DNA of 64,000 nt from Corynebacterium atypicum (GTDB lineage Bacteria; Actinomycetota; Actinomycetes; Mycobacteriales; Mycobacteriaceae): the NCBI RefSeq assembly GCF_000732945.1, contig NZ_CP008944.1, forward strand, positions 584,506 to 648,505, read 5' to 3'. How positions within the stretch are numbered: the stretch's first letter is position 1; every line of letters starts with the position of its first letter. This document shows, in pieces, positions 43,306 through 52,231 of the stretch. The notes beneath the pieces were generated by a model that saw nothing but the letters and a program-made list of their open reading frames with translations, searched no databases and was not told the DNA's origin. The translations under genes and the position numbers were made by a program.

Positions 43306-44781
43306 GTGGCGGTCAATGTAGCGCAGCTATTAGACAAGGTAGAAACCCGGCTGCTGATCGGCGGCCGGTGGGTCGATGCCGAGGCCGGGGAGACCTTCGA
43401 GGTGGAAAACCCGGCGACGGGGGAGCTCGTCGCCACCGTCGCCTCCGGGCGGGCGCCCGACGCGCTGGCCGCGCTCGCGGCCGCGGCCGCGGCGCAAAGC
43501 GAGTGGGCTCGGACGGCCCCGCGGCGTCGCGCCGAGATTCTGCGGCGCGGTTTTGAGTTGATCACCGAGCGGGCGGAGGAGTTCGCGACGCTGATGACTC
43601 TGGAGATGGGCAAGCCCATCAAAGAGGCCCGCGGCGAGGTGACCTACGGGGCGGAGTACCTGCGCTGGTTCTCCGAGGAAACCGCGCGCCACTACGGGCG
43701 TTTTGCCCAGGTGCCGGAAGGTACGGTGCGGATGATCACGACGCACAAGCCGGTGGGCCCGTGCCTGTTGATCACCCCGTGGAACTTCCCGCTAGCGATG
43801 GCTACCCGGAAAGTTGCGCCGGCGCTGGCCGCGGGGTGCACGGCGGTGCTCAAGCCAGCGGAGCTCACCCCGTTGACCAGCTTGTTCTTCGCCCAGACGA
43901 TGATCGAGGCCGGGGTGCCGGCCGGGGTGCTCAACGTGGTGACGGCCGCCGATCCCGCCGAGGTGTCTGGCCCGCTCATCGCCGATTCGCGGTTGCGCAA
44001 AGTCTCGTTTACTGGCTCGACGCGGGTGGGCAAGCTGCTGCTGCGGCAGTGCGCGGATAACGTGCTGCGCACGTCGATGGAGCTGGGCGGAAACGCGCCA
44101 TTTATCGTCTTCGACGACGCTGACCTCGACGCCGCCGTCGACGGCGCAGTGGCGGCGAAGATGCGCAACATTGGGGAGGCGTGTACCGCCGCCAACCGGC
44201 TATTGGTGCACGAATCGGTAGCCGAGGAGTTCGGTCGCAGGCTGGCGCAGCGCATTGCGGCTATGAAGGTGGGCAACGGCCTCGACGAGACGGTCGCGGT
44301 GGGCCCGCTGGTCGAAGCGAAGGCCGTCGATTCCGTGGCGGGACTCGTGGCGGACGCCGTGGAACGCGGCGCTACGGTGCTGACCGGCGGCAGACGCGGC
44401 TCGGGGGACGGCCACTTCTACGAGCCGACCGTGTTGGTTGGTGTGCCCCGTGACGCCCGCGTTGCCAGCGAGGAGATCTTCGGCCCGGTAGCGCCTATAC
44501 TCACGTTCGCTGACGAGGAAGAGGCCTGGCGGCTGGCCAACGCTACCGAATACGGTCTGGCGTCTTATGTGTTCACGGCGGACTACTCCCGGATGTTCCG
44601 GGCTTCCGATGCCTTGGAATTTGGGCTCGTGGGTTTTAACTCGGGGGTGATTTCTAACGCAGCGGCGCCGTTTGGTGGGGTCAAACAATCCGGTCTTGGC
44701 CGCGAGGGCGGTGCCGAGGGGATCGCGGAATACTCAACGGTGCAGTACATCGGCGTTCCCGATCCCTACGCGGGCCGTTAG
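43306..44781 (+). CDS. succinate-semialdehyde dehydrogenase
   Basis: NAD(P)-dependent aldehyde dehydrogenase of the GabD/Sad type that would turn the succinate semialdehyde released by HpaI into succinate for the TCA cycle. Motifs: LLITPWNFPLAMATRKVAPA, KPAELTPLTS, SFTGSTRVGKLL, MELGGNAPFIVF (Glu base), NIGEACTAANRLLV (catalytic Cys) and the C-terminal FGGVKQSGLGREGG. GTG 43306 is preceded by AGGGGGAG (43291-43298); the frame upstream overlaps hpaI. About 491 aa. Last gene of the catabolic operon. Confidence 0.88.
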   Translation: MAVNVAQLLDKVETRLLIGGRWVDAEAGETFEVENPATGELVATVASGRAPDALAALAAAAAAQSEWARTAPRRRAEILRRGFELITERAEEFATLMTLEMGKPIKEARGEVTYGAEYLRWFSEETARHYGRFAQVPEGTVRMITTHKPVGPCLLITPWNFPLAMATRKVAPALAAGCTAVLKPAELTPLTSLFFAQTMIEAGVPAGVLNVVTAADPAEVSGPLIADSRLRKVSFTGSTRVGKLLLRQCADNVLRTSMELGGNAPFIVFDDADLDAAVDGAVAAKMRNIGEACTAANRLLVHESVAEEFGRRLAQRIAAMKVGNGLDETVAVGPLVEAKAVDSVAGLVADAVERGATVLTGGRRGSGDGHFYEPTVLVGVPRDARVASEEIFGPVAPILTFADEEEAWRLANATEYGLASYVFTADYSRMFRASDALEFGLVGFNSGVISNAAAPFGGVKQSGLGREGGAEGIAEYSTVQYIGVPDPYAGR

Positions 44782-44827
44782 GCGCCGCCGCCGGCGCCCG
44801 GCGCGCGGCCGAGCGCCGGGAAGACCC

Positions 44828-44868
44828 CCCTTGCCTGTCGTCGAGGAGTCCCTCGGGCAGGGGTGGTT
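44828..44868 (+). terminator. possible terminator of the catabolic operon
   Basis: CCCCTTGCC at about 44828 can pair imperfectly with GGGCAGGGG near 44855, followed by TGGTTTCT. Weak T tract, so only a candidate. Confidence 0.35.
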
Positions 44869-44913
44869 TCTACTATTCTGGGCGGGAAGTATTAGCGCCC
44901 CTCAAGCAGGATC

Positions 44914-45852
44914 GTGAGGCCCCCTGTGAACCCAGTAGCAAGCCAGAAAATCGTGGTCGTTGGCTCGATCAACGCGGATCTGACCAGCCGTGTTGCGCGC
45001 CATCCCGGGCCCGGGGAAACCCTGATGGGCACCGGCGGCACCTTTTCTGCTGGTGGCAAGGGCGCGAATCAGGCTGTGGCTGCCGCCCTGTTGTGTGGGG
45101 ACGTGACATTGGTCGGCGCCGTGGGTCATGACCCGCAGGCAGAGGCCGCGCTCGAGCACATCCGCCGCTCCGGGATGGATCTGGCAGCGATCGCCACTAC
45201 CGACGAGGCCACGGGGCTGGCGATCATCACGGTTTCCGCGGATGGCGAGAACACCATCATCGTGATCCCCGGTGCCAATGCCGCTGTGACTGACCGCTAC
45301 GTCGAACAGCACCGCGAGCTCATCGAATCGGCGGGCATCGTGTTGATGCAGGGCGAAATCCCGGCCACTGGCTTCGATCGAGCTGCCGATCTGGCTGGCG
45401 GCCGGTTGGTGGTCAACCTCGCTCCGGTGGTGCCGGTGGGTAGGCGGCAGCTCTTGCGCGCCGATCCGTTGCTGGCCAACGAGCACGAGGCGGCTTTGGT
45501 GCTGGCCCAGCTGGGAGTGCCCACCGACTCGACCGAGCCGCACGAATTAGCACGGATGCTTCTGGCCCAAGGGTTCACATCCGTGGTGCTCACCCTGGGG
45601 GCTGCCGGGGCGCTGGTCGCCGATTCGACAGGCCTGACCGATATCCCCACGCCGACGGTGACGGCCGTGGACACTACCGGGGCCGGCGATGCCTTCGCCG
45701 GGGCACTCGTGACCAAACTAGCGAGCGGGACCGAACTGGTTGCGGCTGCGCGGTTTGCCGCGCGGGTGGGAGCCTTTGCCACCCTTTCTGAGGGCGCCCA
45801 GGCGTCTTACCCGGCCGCAGGCGACCCGCTGCCTCAGGTCGCGGCTGTCTGA
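44914..45852 (+). CDS. rbsK: ribokinase
   Basis: PfkB-family sugar kinase, most like ribokinase, converting D-ribose and ATP to ribose-5-phosphate. N-terminal signature GGKGANQAVAAALL, substrate motif VVVGSINADL, effector region LANEHEA and the catalytic anion-hole motif DTTGAGDAFAGAL (Asp base) are all present. 312 aa from GTG 44914; GTG 44926 is an alternative, as neither has a strong ribosome-binding site. A TACTAT -10-like element occurs near 44871. No ribose transporter is next to it. Confidence 0.88.
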   Translation: MRPPVNPVASQKIVVVGSINADLTSRVARHPGPGETLMGTGGTFSAGGKGANQAVAAALLCGDVTLVGAVGHDPQAEAALEHIRRSGMDLAAIATTDEATGLAIITVSADGENTIIVIPGANAAVTDRYVEQHRELIESAGIVLMQGEIPATGFDRAADLAGGRLVVNLAPVVPVGRRQLLRADPLLANEHEAALVLAQLGVPTDSTEPHELARMLLAQGFTSVVLTLGAAGALVADSTGLTDIPTPTVTAVDTTGAGDAFAGALVTKLASGTELVAAARFAARVGAFATLSEGAQASYPAAGDPLPQVAAV

Positions 45853-45950
45853 TTCTGCGCTGCGCGGGGGCGGGAGTGTGAGATGTTTCCCAACATCGCC
45901 CAGGGATAGGAATTGAGTATCTATTTTTTAGGTTGCGCGCATAAGCTGGT

Positions 45951-45971
45951 CTGGTCACAACTCCTGACCAG
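45951..45971. promoter_or_regulatory. inverted repeat CTGGTC-N9-GACCAG
   Basis: Perfect 6-base arms located 15 bases before the asparaginase ATG, partly in its leader. Could be an operator or an mRNA hairpin. Confidence 0.35.
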
Positions 45972-45985
45972 GAAGAAGGCCGTCC

Positions 45986-47038
45986 ATGAGACGATTGTTC
46001 TGCACATGCGCCGCCGCTATCGCGGCAGTGGGATTGCTCGTGTCCGGGTGTAGCTCCGGTGGTTCCGGGGCGGGTACTGCTAGTGCGTCGCAAGGCCCGA
46101 GCGATGAGCCCGCCAAGGTGGTTGTGTTGGCTACGGGCGGCACGATCGCCAGCACGCATAACGAGGAGGGGGCGGTGGTGCCCACCGTCTCCGGCGAAGA
46201 GTTGGTGGCCACGATCCGCGATCGCATCGGCGAGAACGTCGATGTCACGGTCCGGCAGGTCGCGGAGCTCGACTCCTCTGCGATGACGCTCCACGATACT
46301 GACACGGTGCTTTCGGCCATCCAAGACACCTTCCAAGACGAATCCGTGACCGGCGTCGTGGTGACCCATGGGACCGATTCGATGGAGGAATCTGCGATGG
46401 CCGCAGACGTTTTCCATGCTGATCCGCGGCCGGTGGTCTTTACCGGGGCGATGAAAGCTTTTGATGACCCGGATCCGGACGGCCCCGGCAACTTGGCCGA
46501 CGCCGTCAACGCCGCGGTGGATCCGCAGCATAGAGGCCAAGGTGCCTTCATCAGCTTCGGCGGGGACCTGCTGCCTGCGCGCGGGGCTTTTAAGCAGCAC
46601 ACGAGCACTACGGACGGCTTCGCCTCGAACGCTCCGGCCGATGCACAGCGACCGCGTGCACTGAAGTACCAGCCGCTGGCCGGAACCACGGTCTGGACGA
46701 TCGCGTCCTTCCCGGGTGCTCCCCGTGAGCTCATCGACCACGCCGTCGAGAGCGGCGCGAAGGGCATCGTCGTGGAAGGCATGGGTGCCGGCAACGTCGG
46801 TACCGACTTTGCCGCCGGCATAGAAGACGCTATGAAAAAGGGTGTGAAAGTGGTCATGAGCACCCGCGTTGCGCAGGGGCCCGTCGAGGGCGTGTACGGC
46901 GGGGCTGGCGGGGCGGCCACGCTTTTCGACGCCGGGGTGTTGGGCTCGGGCTACTTACGCGCCCCGCAGGCGCGGATCGCCCTGGCGGCCGCGCTGGCTA
47001 CTCAGACCGACCCTGCTGAGGTGTTAGGCCAACAGTAG
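45986..47038 (+). CDS. secreted lipoprotein L-asparaginase
   Basis: Type II-like asparaginase that hydrolyses asparagine to aspartate and ammonia outside the membrane. The signal peptide AAAIAAVGLLVSGC has a lipobox (VSGC), so it is anchored by a lipidated Cys. Catalytic motifs: VVLATGGTIAS (nucleophile Thr) and VVVTHGTDSMEE (Thr-Asp pair), then FTGAMKAFDDPDPDGPGNL. 350 aa. ATG 45986 follows GGAAGAAGG. A strong terminator lies downstream; the gene forms its own unit. Confidence 0.92.
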   Translation: MRRLFCTCAAAIAAVGLLVSGCSSGGSGAGTASASQGPSDEPAKVVVLATGGTIASTHNEEGAVVPTVSGEELVATIRDRIGENVDVTVRQVAELDSSAMTLHDTDTVLSAIQDTFQDESVTGVVVTHGTDSMEESAMAADVFHADPRPVVFTGAMKAFDDPDPDGPGNLADAVNAAVDPQHRGQGAFISFGGDLLPARGAFKQHTSTTDGFASNAPADAQRPRALKYQPLAGTTVWTIASFPGAPRELIDHAVESGAKGIVVEGMGAGNVGTDFAAGIEDAMKKGVKVVMSTRVAQGPVEGVYGGAGGAATLFDAGVLGSGYLRAPQARIALAAALATQTDPAEVLGQQ

Positions 47039-47051
47039 CCGTGTGGTTCGC

Positions 47052-47097
47052 GCGCGTGAGGTAACAAAGTGGTCAACTTTTTACCTCACGCGCTTTT
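47052..47097 (+). terminator. strong rho-independent terminator
   Basis: A 13-bp perfect stem (GCGCGTGAGGTAA, 47052-47064, with its complement 47081-47093) followed by TTTT, just after the asparaginase gene. Confidence 0.9.
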
Positions 47098-47254
47098 GCT
47101 AGCCCGCGCTGGGAAAGCTTCGTGGCACTATGGGGCAAGGTGAAAAAAGGTGCGGGTTTCCTCCCGGAAAGTGCTGTGGGGGTCCTGGGGTCGTGAAGGC
47201 TCGTGGGGCTTCAAAGTGCGGGCGGGGCTATCAACGATGAGGAGCGTGGAAAGT

Positions 47255-48451
47255 ATGGGGTTCGGCAGCCGGAGGCGGATCTGGGCGTGGTGTGCGGCGA
47301 CGGCGGTAGCGGTTGCCGCGGTCTCGCAGGCTGCTGGTACGGTCCAGGCCGGGGAGCTAAGCGAGCCGGCGGCCGTCGATTCCGCTCCCGCCGGCGCCCC
47401 GGTCGAATCCGTCGAGCAATCGGGTGGCGCACAAGGGGGAAGCGAGCAACCGGGTAGCGTCCCCGCCGACGACCAGCTGGCGGGCGGGTGGGACCTCCTG
47501 GCAGACCTTGATCGGCACGTGCAGCAGACTGTGGCAGTCTGGCAAGACAACGCCCGCAAAGAGGCCGAACGCGTGCATGCCGAAGTGACTGCTGGCGTCG
47601 ACGCAGTGCGGGAAGCGGTGCTCGATAGCCAGCAAAGCTTAGGGCCGGCGCTTTTCGACGCCCCGGTGGTGCTCGACCCGCAGGGGGAGGGGCCCAACTA
47701 TCACTGGCGTTCTGACTGGACCTCGCAAATGCTCGCCGGGCGGATGCCCGGCTCCGGCCCGGTGCTGCACAGGGTGCCGGGAAGCTACTTCGACGCCGAG
47801 CCCATCCCCGCCGATGCGATCGAGGCCCAGGAGCGCGGCAAGGTGCTCATGGGCGCTGGCACTCCGATCTACGTGGGCACCGAGAGCATCTGCACGCTCA
47901 CGGTGGTGGGCAACGATGAGGCCGGCAGGCGCATTGGGCTGACGGCCGGGCACTGCGGCAACGTGGGCGACCCGGTGCTCTCCGCGGACTCCTGGCAGCT
48001 CGGCCCGGCGGGCACCGTGGTGGCCAAGGATCCGGGGGAGAACTTCGCCGTGGTGGAGTTGGGCTCCCAAGTGGAGCTGACTAACGCTTACGGCGGCATG
48101 AAAGTCTCTGGTGCCGGCGGCCAGGCCATCGGCCAGTTCGAGCAGCTCTGCAAGAAGGGCGTGGCCACCGGCTACACCTGCGGGGTTACCTGGACCTCCC
48201 AGCCGGATCAGGCCATCACCCAACTGTGCGCCGGAGCTGGTGACTCCGGCGGGCCGGTAGTCGCCGACGGCCGGGTGGTCGGCTCGGTCACCGGAGGGGT
48301 CTTGCCCGTCTACGCGCTGAGCTGCCAAACCCCCCTCCAAGGCGCCGCCTATATGCCGACCATCGTCACGCCACTGGACCCGACGCTCCACTGGCTCGAC
48401 GGCACCGCCGAGGGCACGCCGGGCCGCGGCTTTAGAATCTACGAGCGCTAA
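47255..48451 (+). CDS. secreted chymotrypsin-like (S1) protease with Asn in place of the catalytic Asp
   Basis: A 398-aa exported protein. Signal peptide around IWAWCAATAVAVAAVSQAAG, cleavage probably near TVQA-GE. A Ser/Glu/Gln-rich stretch and a helical region (about 75-130) precede the S1 domain. Catalytic His233 (LTAGHCGN) and Ser331 (GAGDSGGPV) are present with flanking disulfide-type cysteines. The usual Asp before the hydrophobic strand (DFAVV type) is Asn263 (GENFAVVEL). ATG 47255 is chosen by the signal peptide; GTG and ATG codons upstream to 47150 are possible. Its target is unknown; zymogen processing of the long pro-region is plausible. Confidence 0.85.
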   Translation: MGFGSRRRIWAWCAATAVAVAAVSQAAGTVQAGELSEPAAVDSAPAGAPVESVEQSGGAQGGSEQPGSVPADDQLAGGWDLLADLDRHVQQTVAVWQDNARKEAERVHAEVTAGVDAVREAVLDSQQSLGPALFDAPVVLDPQGEGPNYHWRSDWTSQMLAGRMPGSGPVLHRVPGSYFDAEPIPADAIEAQERGKVLMGAGTPIYVGTESICTLTVVGNDEAGRRIGLTAGHCGNVGDPVLSADSWQLGPAGTVVAKDPGENFAVVELGSQVELTNAYGGMKVSGAGGQAIGQFEQLCKKGVATGYTCGVTWTSQPDQAITQLCAGAGDSGGPVVADGRVVGSVTGGVLPVYALSCQTPLQGAAYMPTIVTPLDPTLHWLDGTAEGTPGRGFRIYER

Positions 48452-48478
48452 GCCCGCTGAACTACCCCGGTGACCTGG

Positions 48479-49270
48479 TTAGTCGCCAGCGGCTAGACGG
48501 GCCAGAACCTCACGGTGCAAGGCCCCGTTGGTGGCCACGGCGTCGCCGCCAAAGGGTCCGGGACGCCCGGCCAACGAGGTGAACTCGCCGCCTGCCTCGA
48601 CCACGAGCACGCTTAAGGTCGCCAGGTCCCACAGGGAGACCTCGGGCTCGGCGGCGATGTCCACAGCCCCCTCCGCCACCAGGCAGTAGCTGAAGAAGTC
48701 GCCGTAGCCGCGCAGCCGCCACACCGCGTCGGTCAATCCGATGAACCGGTCGCGCATCCCCCGCTCCCGCCAGCCGGAAAGCGAAGAGAAGGACAGCGAG
48801 GCGTCGGCAAGCTCCCGCACCTTCGACACGCTGAGGCGCTTGGGGCTACCGCCGGCCACGGTGCGCCACGCCCCGGAGCCGAGCGAGGCGTACCACCGGC
48901 GCCCGAGCGCCGGCGCGGAGACCACGCCAACGACGGGGCGGCCATCCTCGATCAGCGCGATGAGCGTCGCCCATACAGGCACGCCGCGCACGAAGTTCTT
49001 CGTCCCGTCGATCGGGTCAATCACCCACTGGCGCCCCCTCATTTCGGCTGCGCCGCCGAGTTCCTCGCCGATGAGCGCATCAGCGGGACGCGCCTCGGCC
49101 AACTTGGCGCGCAGCGCCTCCTCGCAGGCAAGGTCCGCGTCGGTCACCGGGGTCATGTCCGGCTTCGACTCCACACTCAGGTCCGCGGCCTCGAAGCGCT
49201 CCGCGGTAATGGAATCGGCAAGATCGGCCAGCTCGAGGGCGAGTGCAAGATCGTCAGCGTAGCTACTCAT
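48479..49270 (-). CDS. hisN: histidinol-phosphatase, inositol-monophosphatase type
   Basis: Mg-dependent phosphatase that in actinobacteria performs the histidinol-phosphate step of histidine synthesis. Motifs: [19 protein letters not shown] (metal Glu), [18 protein letters not shown] (Asp ligands and signature) and the C-terminal [19 protein letters not shown] (metal Asp). At 263 aa it is the size of C. glutamicum HisN, whose gene also lies just upstream of prfB. It follows the paralogue on the same strand after 24 bases. Confidence 0.88.
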   Translation of the reverse strand: MSSYADDLALALELADLADSITAERFEAADLSVESKPDMTPVTDADLACEEALRAKLAEARPADALIGEELGGAAEMRGRQWVIDPIDGTKNFVRGVPVWATLIALIEDGRPVVGVVSAPALGRRWYASLGSGAWRTVAGGSPKRLSVSKVRELADASLSFSSLSGWRERGMRDRFIGLTDAVWRLRGYGDFFSYCLVAEGAVDIAAEPEVSLWDLATLSVLVVEAGGEFTSLAGRPGPFGGDAVATNGALHREVLARLAAGD

Positions 49271-49294
49271 AGGGGCAAGTCTAGGGGGCGAGGG

Positions 49295-50221
49295 CTAATC
49301 CGGGGCGCCGAGAAGGCCCACGATTTGCTGGACAACCTGCCGGTTGCCCGCGATGCTCCACGTCACGCCGCCGGCCGAGTGCTGGACGGCCGCGCCACCC
49401 GCGGCCTCGACCAGCGCCTTTCCCGGCAACCAGTCCCACGCGGGAACCGAATGCTGCATCCAGGCCCCCAAGCCGCCCTCGGCCACGCCGGCCAGGTCAA
49501 CGGACCCCGCGCCCAGCATGCGCAGCGTGGCGGCTTGGCTGGCCACCCGCAGCCAGGCCTGCCGCACTGCGGCGTCGCGGTCATCGCGCAAGTACGTGGG
49601 GTGCATGTACGTGGCCAAGGAACTCTGCTCCAACCCGGAACAGGAAAGCTCAGTAAGCGGGGCGCCGTCGCGCGTAGGAGCGTGGTCGGCCCCACCGAAC
49701 CAGGTGTATCCCATCGCGGGCCGGTGGATCGCGCCAAAGTGGACCTGTTCTGGGTCGTCGACGTCGCCGGTAACGAGCGCGAGCGCCGAACAATAGTAGT
49801 CTGAGCCGTGCGCAAAGTTATAGGTGCCGTCGACCGGATCAATGACCCAGGTGCGCCCGCTGCGCGACGCTGACCGAGCGCCTTCTTCACCAAACACGGC
49901 GTCGTCGGGGCGCAACTGCCGCAGCGCTTGAGCGATGAACCTCTCGGCCACCCGGTCGGCCTCTGTGACCACGTCGGATACCGATGTTTTCTGCTCGACG
50001 TGGAGCCCAGATTCGCGCATCCGCCAGGCCAGCCGACCCGCGTTGAAGACCAGCGCCTTGGCCAGCCGGGCATCGGGATCCGAACCGTGGGAAATTACGA
50101 AAGTTTTGGTGATGGCGTCGATCATCTCGGAGACCTGGGCGGTCGGCGCCGGCTCGGCGGGCGAGTGGCCTGGCGCGCTTGCCGCGGCGGGGCGTCGGAA
50201 ATCTTTAGATGAGGCGTTCAT
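49295..50221 (-). CDS. inositol monophosphatase family protein
   Basis: A second member of the Mg-dependent IMPase family, 308 aa. Motifs: SVSDVVTEADRVAERFI, FGEEGAR (metal Glu), WVIDPVDGTYNFAHGSDYY, and SVPAWDWLPGKALVEAAGG (metal Asp). The N-terminal ~35 residues (Pro- and Ala-rich) look disordered and the start may be internal. Substrate (inositol phosphate or a sugar phosphate) unknown. Divergent from prfB; gap of 62 bases. Confidence 0.85.
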   Translation of the reverse strand: MNASSKDFRRPAAASAPGHSPAEPAPTAQVSEMIDAITKTFVISHGSDPDARLAKALVFNAGRLAWRMRESGLHVEQKTSVSDVVTEADRVAERFIAQALRQLRPDDAVFGEEGARSASRSGRTWVIDPVDGTYNFAHGSDYYCSALALVTGDVDDPEQVHFGAIHRPAMGYTWFGGADHAPTRDGAPLTELSCSGLEQSSLATYMHPTYLRDDRDAAVRQAWLRVASQAATLRMLGAGSVDLAGVAEGGLGAWMQHSVPAWDWLPGKALVEAAGGAAVQHSAGGVTWSIAGNRQVVQQIVGLLGAPD

Positions 50222-50269
50222 AGCCTCTATTGTGCCCGCCTTGCGCCCCAGCCGAGCGCCGCCGGGCTG

Positions 50270-50275
50270 TAAGCT
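50270..50275 (+). promoter_or_regulatory. -10 box TAAGCT of prfB
   Basis: TAAGCT ends 8 bases before the GTG start of prfB with no ribosome-binding site, suggesting a leaderless mRNA. Confidence 0.5.
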
Positions 50276-50283
50276 AGGGCGCT

Positions 50284-51411
50284 GTGTCCTTCAACTTAAG
50301 CTTTGACGAGTCCGCCGACATCGACGATCTGCGTTCCGCGCTGAGCGGCATCGAGAAGGTTATGGACCCCTCAAGCATGTCCGAGCGGGTGCGCGAGCTG
50401 GAAGAAAAGGCCGCGGACCCCTCGCTGTGGGATGGCCCCGACTACGCGCAGCAGGTCACCGCAGAGCTCTCCCGGCTTCAGGCACGGCTACGCAAGGTGG
50501 AAGGGCTGGCTGGAAGGCTCGAAGATCTCCCCGTGATGTACGAACTGGCCGCCGACGAAGAGGGCCCAGAGGCCAAAGAACTTGCCGACGCCGAGCGGGC
50601 GAGCCTGCGCGCCGCGATCGAGGAGCTCGAAGTAGAGACGATGCTCTCCGGCGAATACGACGAGCGCGAGGCCGTCATCAACATCCGCTCCGGGGCCGGT
50701 GGGGTAGACGCCGCCGACTGGGCGGAGATGCTCATGCGCATGTACGTGCGCTGGGCGGAACGCCACGGCCACAAGGTGGACGTTTACGATATCGCCTACG
50801 CGGAGGAGGCCGGAATCAAGTCCGCGACGTTCGTGGTGCACGGCGACTACATGTACGGAACGCTGTCCGTGGAACAGGGCACGCACCGGTTGATCAGGAT
50901 CTCTCCCTTTGATAACCAGCACCGGCGCCAGACCTCATTCGCCGAGGTAGAAGTGCTGCCCGTGGTGGAGCAGACCGACCACATCGACGTTCCTGACCAG
51001 GACGTGCGCGTGGACGTGTACCGCTCCTCCGGCCCGGGCGGGCAGTCGGTCAACACCACGGATTCGGCCGTGCGGATCACCCACCTGCCCACCGGCATCG
51101 TGGTGACCTGCCAGAACGAGAAGTCGCAGATTCAGAACAAAGCCTCGGCGATGCGGGTGCTGCAGGCGAAGCTCTTGGAGCGCAAACGCCAGGAGGAGCG
51201 CGCAGAACTCGACGCCCTGGGTGCCGGCGGCAACGCCTCCTGGGGCAACCAGATGCGCAACTACGTCTTGCACCCGTTCCAGATGGTGAAGGACCTGCGC
51301 ACCAACTACGAGGTCGGTGATCCGGACAAGGTACTCGACGGGGACCTCGACGGCCTGCTGGACGCTGGGATTCGCTGGCGGATGGAGTGCCAGCGCGACG
51401 CAGCCTGTTAA
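50284..51411 (+). CDS. prfB: peptide chain release factor 2
   Basis: Recognises UGA and UAA stops and triggers peptide release. The catalytic GGQ loop is in [19 protein letters not shown] and the stop-codon region has the SPF tripeptide in [15 protein letters not shown]. The N-terminal helical domain and the length (375 aa) are normal. The whole frame is uninterrupted from GTG 50284: the programmed frameshift (in-frame TGA near codon 26) of many prfB genes is absent. ftsE follows downstream. Confidence 0.96.
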   Translation: MSFNLSFDESADIDDLRSALSGIEKVMDPSSMSERVRELEEKAADPSLWDGPDYAQQVTAELSRLQARLRKVEGLAGRLEDLPVMYELAADEEGPEAKELADAERASLRAAIEELEVETMLSGEYDEREAVINIRSGAGGVDAADWAEMLMRMYVRWAERHGHKVDVYDIAYAEEAGIKSATFVVHGDYMYGTLSVEQGTHRLIRISPFDNQHRRQTSFAEVEVLPVVEQTDHIDVPDQDVRVDVYRSSGPGGQSVNTTDSAVRITHLPTGIVVTCQNEKSQIQNKASAMRVLQAKLLERKRQEERAELDALGAGGNASWGNQMRNYVLHPFQMVKDLRTNYEVGDPDKVLDGDLDGLLDAGIRWRMECQRDAAC

Positions 51412-51459
51412 CTTGCGGGGGATTGCGGCGCTGGCGTACCGCCGGAGGTGGGGATTCGC

Positions 51460-51465
51460 TAGAGT
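51460..51465 (+). promoter_or_regulatory. -10 box TAGAGT of ftsE
   Basis: TAGAGT ends 8 bases before the ftsE GTG at 51474, so ftsEX has its own leaderless promoter between prfB and ftsE. Confidence 0.55.
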
Positions 51466-51473
51466 CAGACCAT

Positions 51474-52163
51474 GTGATCTCGTTTCGCAACGTCACCAAG
51501 ATGTACCCCACCTCGACCCGGCCGGCGCTCAACCGCGTCAGCCTCGACATCGATAAAGGCGAGTTTGTCTTCCTCATCGGCCCCTCGGGCTCGGGCAAGT
51601 CCACCTTTCTCGAGCTGATTATTCGCGAGGAAAACGTCACCGAAGGAGACATTTATCTAGGCGATTTCCACGTGAACAGATTGCGTGGCAAGCAGGTCAA
51701 CGAGCTGCGTCGCCGCATTGGCTACGTCTTCCAAGACTTTAGGCTCTTGCCCAAACTCACGGTCTACGACAACGTGAAGTTTGCCCTCGAAGTTATAGGG
51801 ACTCGCAAGCAGCGCATTGCCAAGGCAGTTCCAGAAATTTTAGAGCTCGTCGGCCTCGCAGCGAAGGCGGACCGTTACCCCGGTGAGCTCTCCGGGGGAG
51901 AGCAGCAGCGCGTCGCCGTCGCCCGCGCCTACGTCAACCGCCCGTTGGTGTTGCTCGCCGACGAGCCGACAGGAAACCTCGACCCAGATACCTCAGATGA
52001 AATCTTGACCCTGCTCTCGCAGATCAACCGCGCCGGCACCACGGTTATTATGTCGACGCACAACTCCCGCGCGGTCGACGATATGCGACGCCGCGTGATC
52101 GAGCTGCACCTCGGCGACATCATCAGAGATGACGAACACGGCGTTTACGGTAGCGCGCACTAG
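51474..52163 (+). CDS. ftsE: cell-division ABC transporter ATP-binding protein FtsE
   Basis: ATPase of the FtsEX complex that controls peptidoglycan hydrolases at the septum. Walker [11 protein letters not shown]-loop FQDFRLL, signature [15 protein letters not shown], Walker [13 protein letters not shown] and H-loop MSTHN are complete. 229 aa from GTG 51474, which has a TAGAGT -10 eight bases upstream; the open frame back to 51387 runs into prfB. ftsX follows after 68 bases. Confidence 0.96.
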   Translation: MISFRNVTKMYPTSTRPALNRVSLDIDKGEFVFLIGPSGSGKSTFLELIIREENVTEGDIYLGDFHVNRLRGKQVNELRRRIGYVFQDFRLLPKLTVYDNVKFALEVIGTRKQRIAKAVPEILELVGLAAKADRYPGELSGGEQQRVAVARAYVNRPLVLLADEPTGNLDPDTSDEILTLLSQINRAGTTVIMSTHNSRAVDDMRRRVIELHLGDIIRDDEHGVYGSAH

Positions 52164-52231
52164 CGGCCGAAAACGATCAGAGCTCGGAACCGATTAAGAG
52201 CAGCGCGACAGAAAGAGGAGCTTAAACAACC

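Noticed and set aside
50284..51411. Programmed +1 frameshift in prfB
   Set aside because: The frame is continuous, with no in-frame TGA near codon 26.
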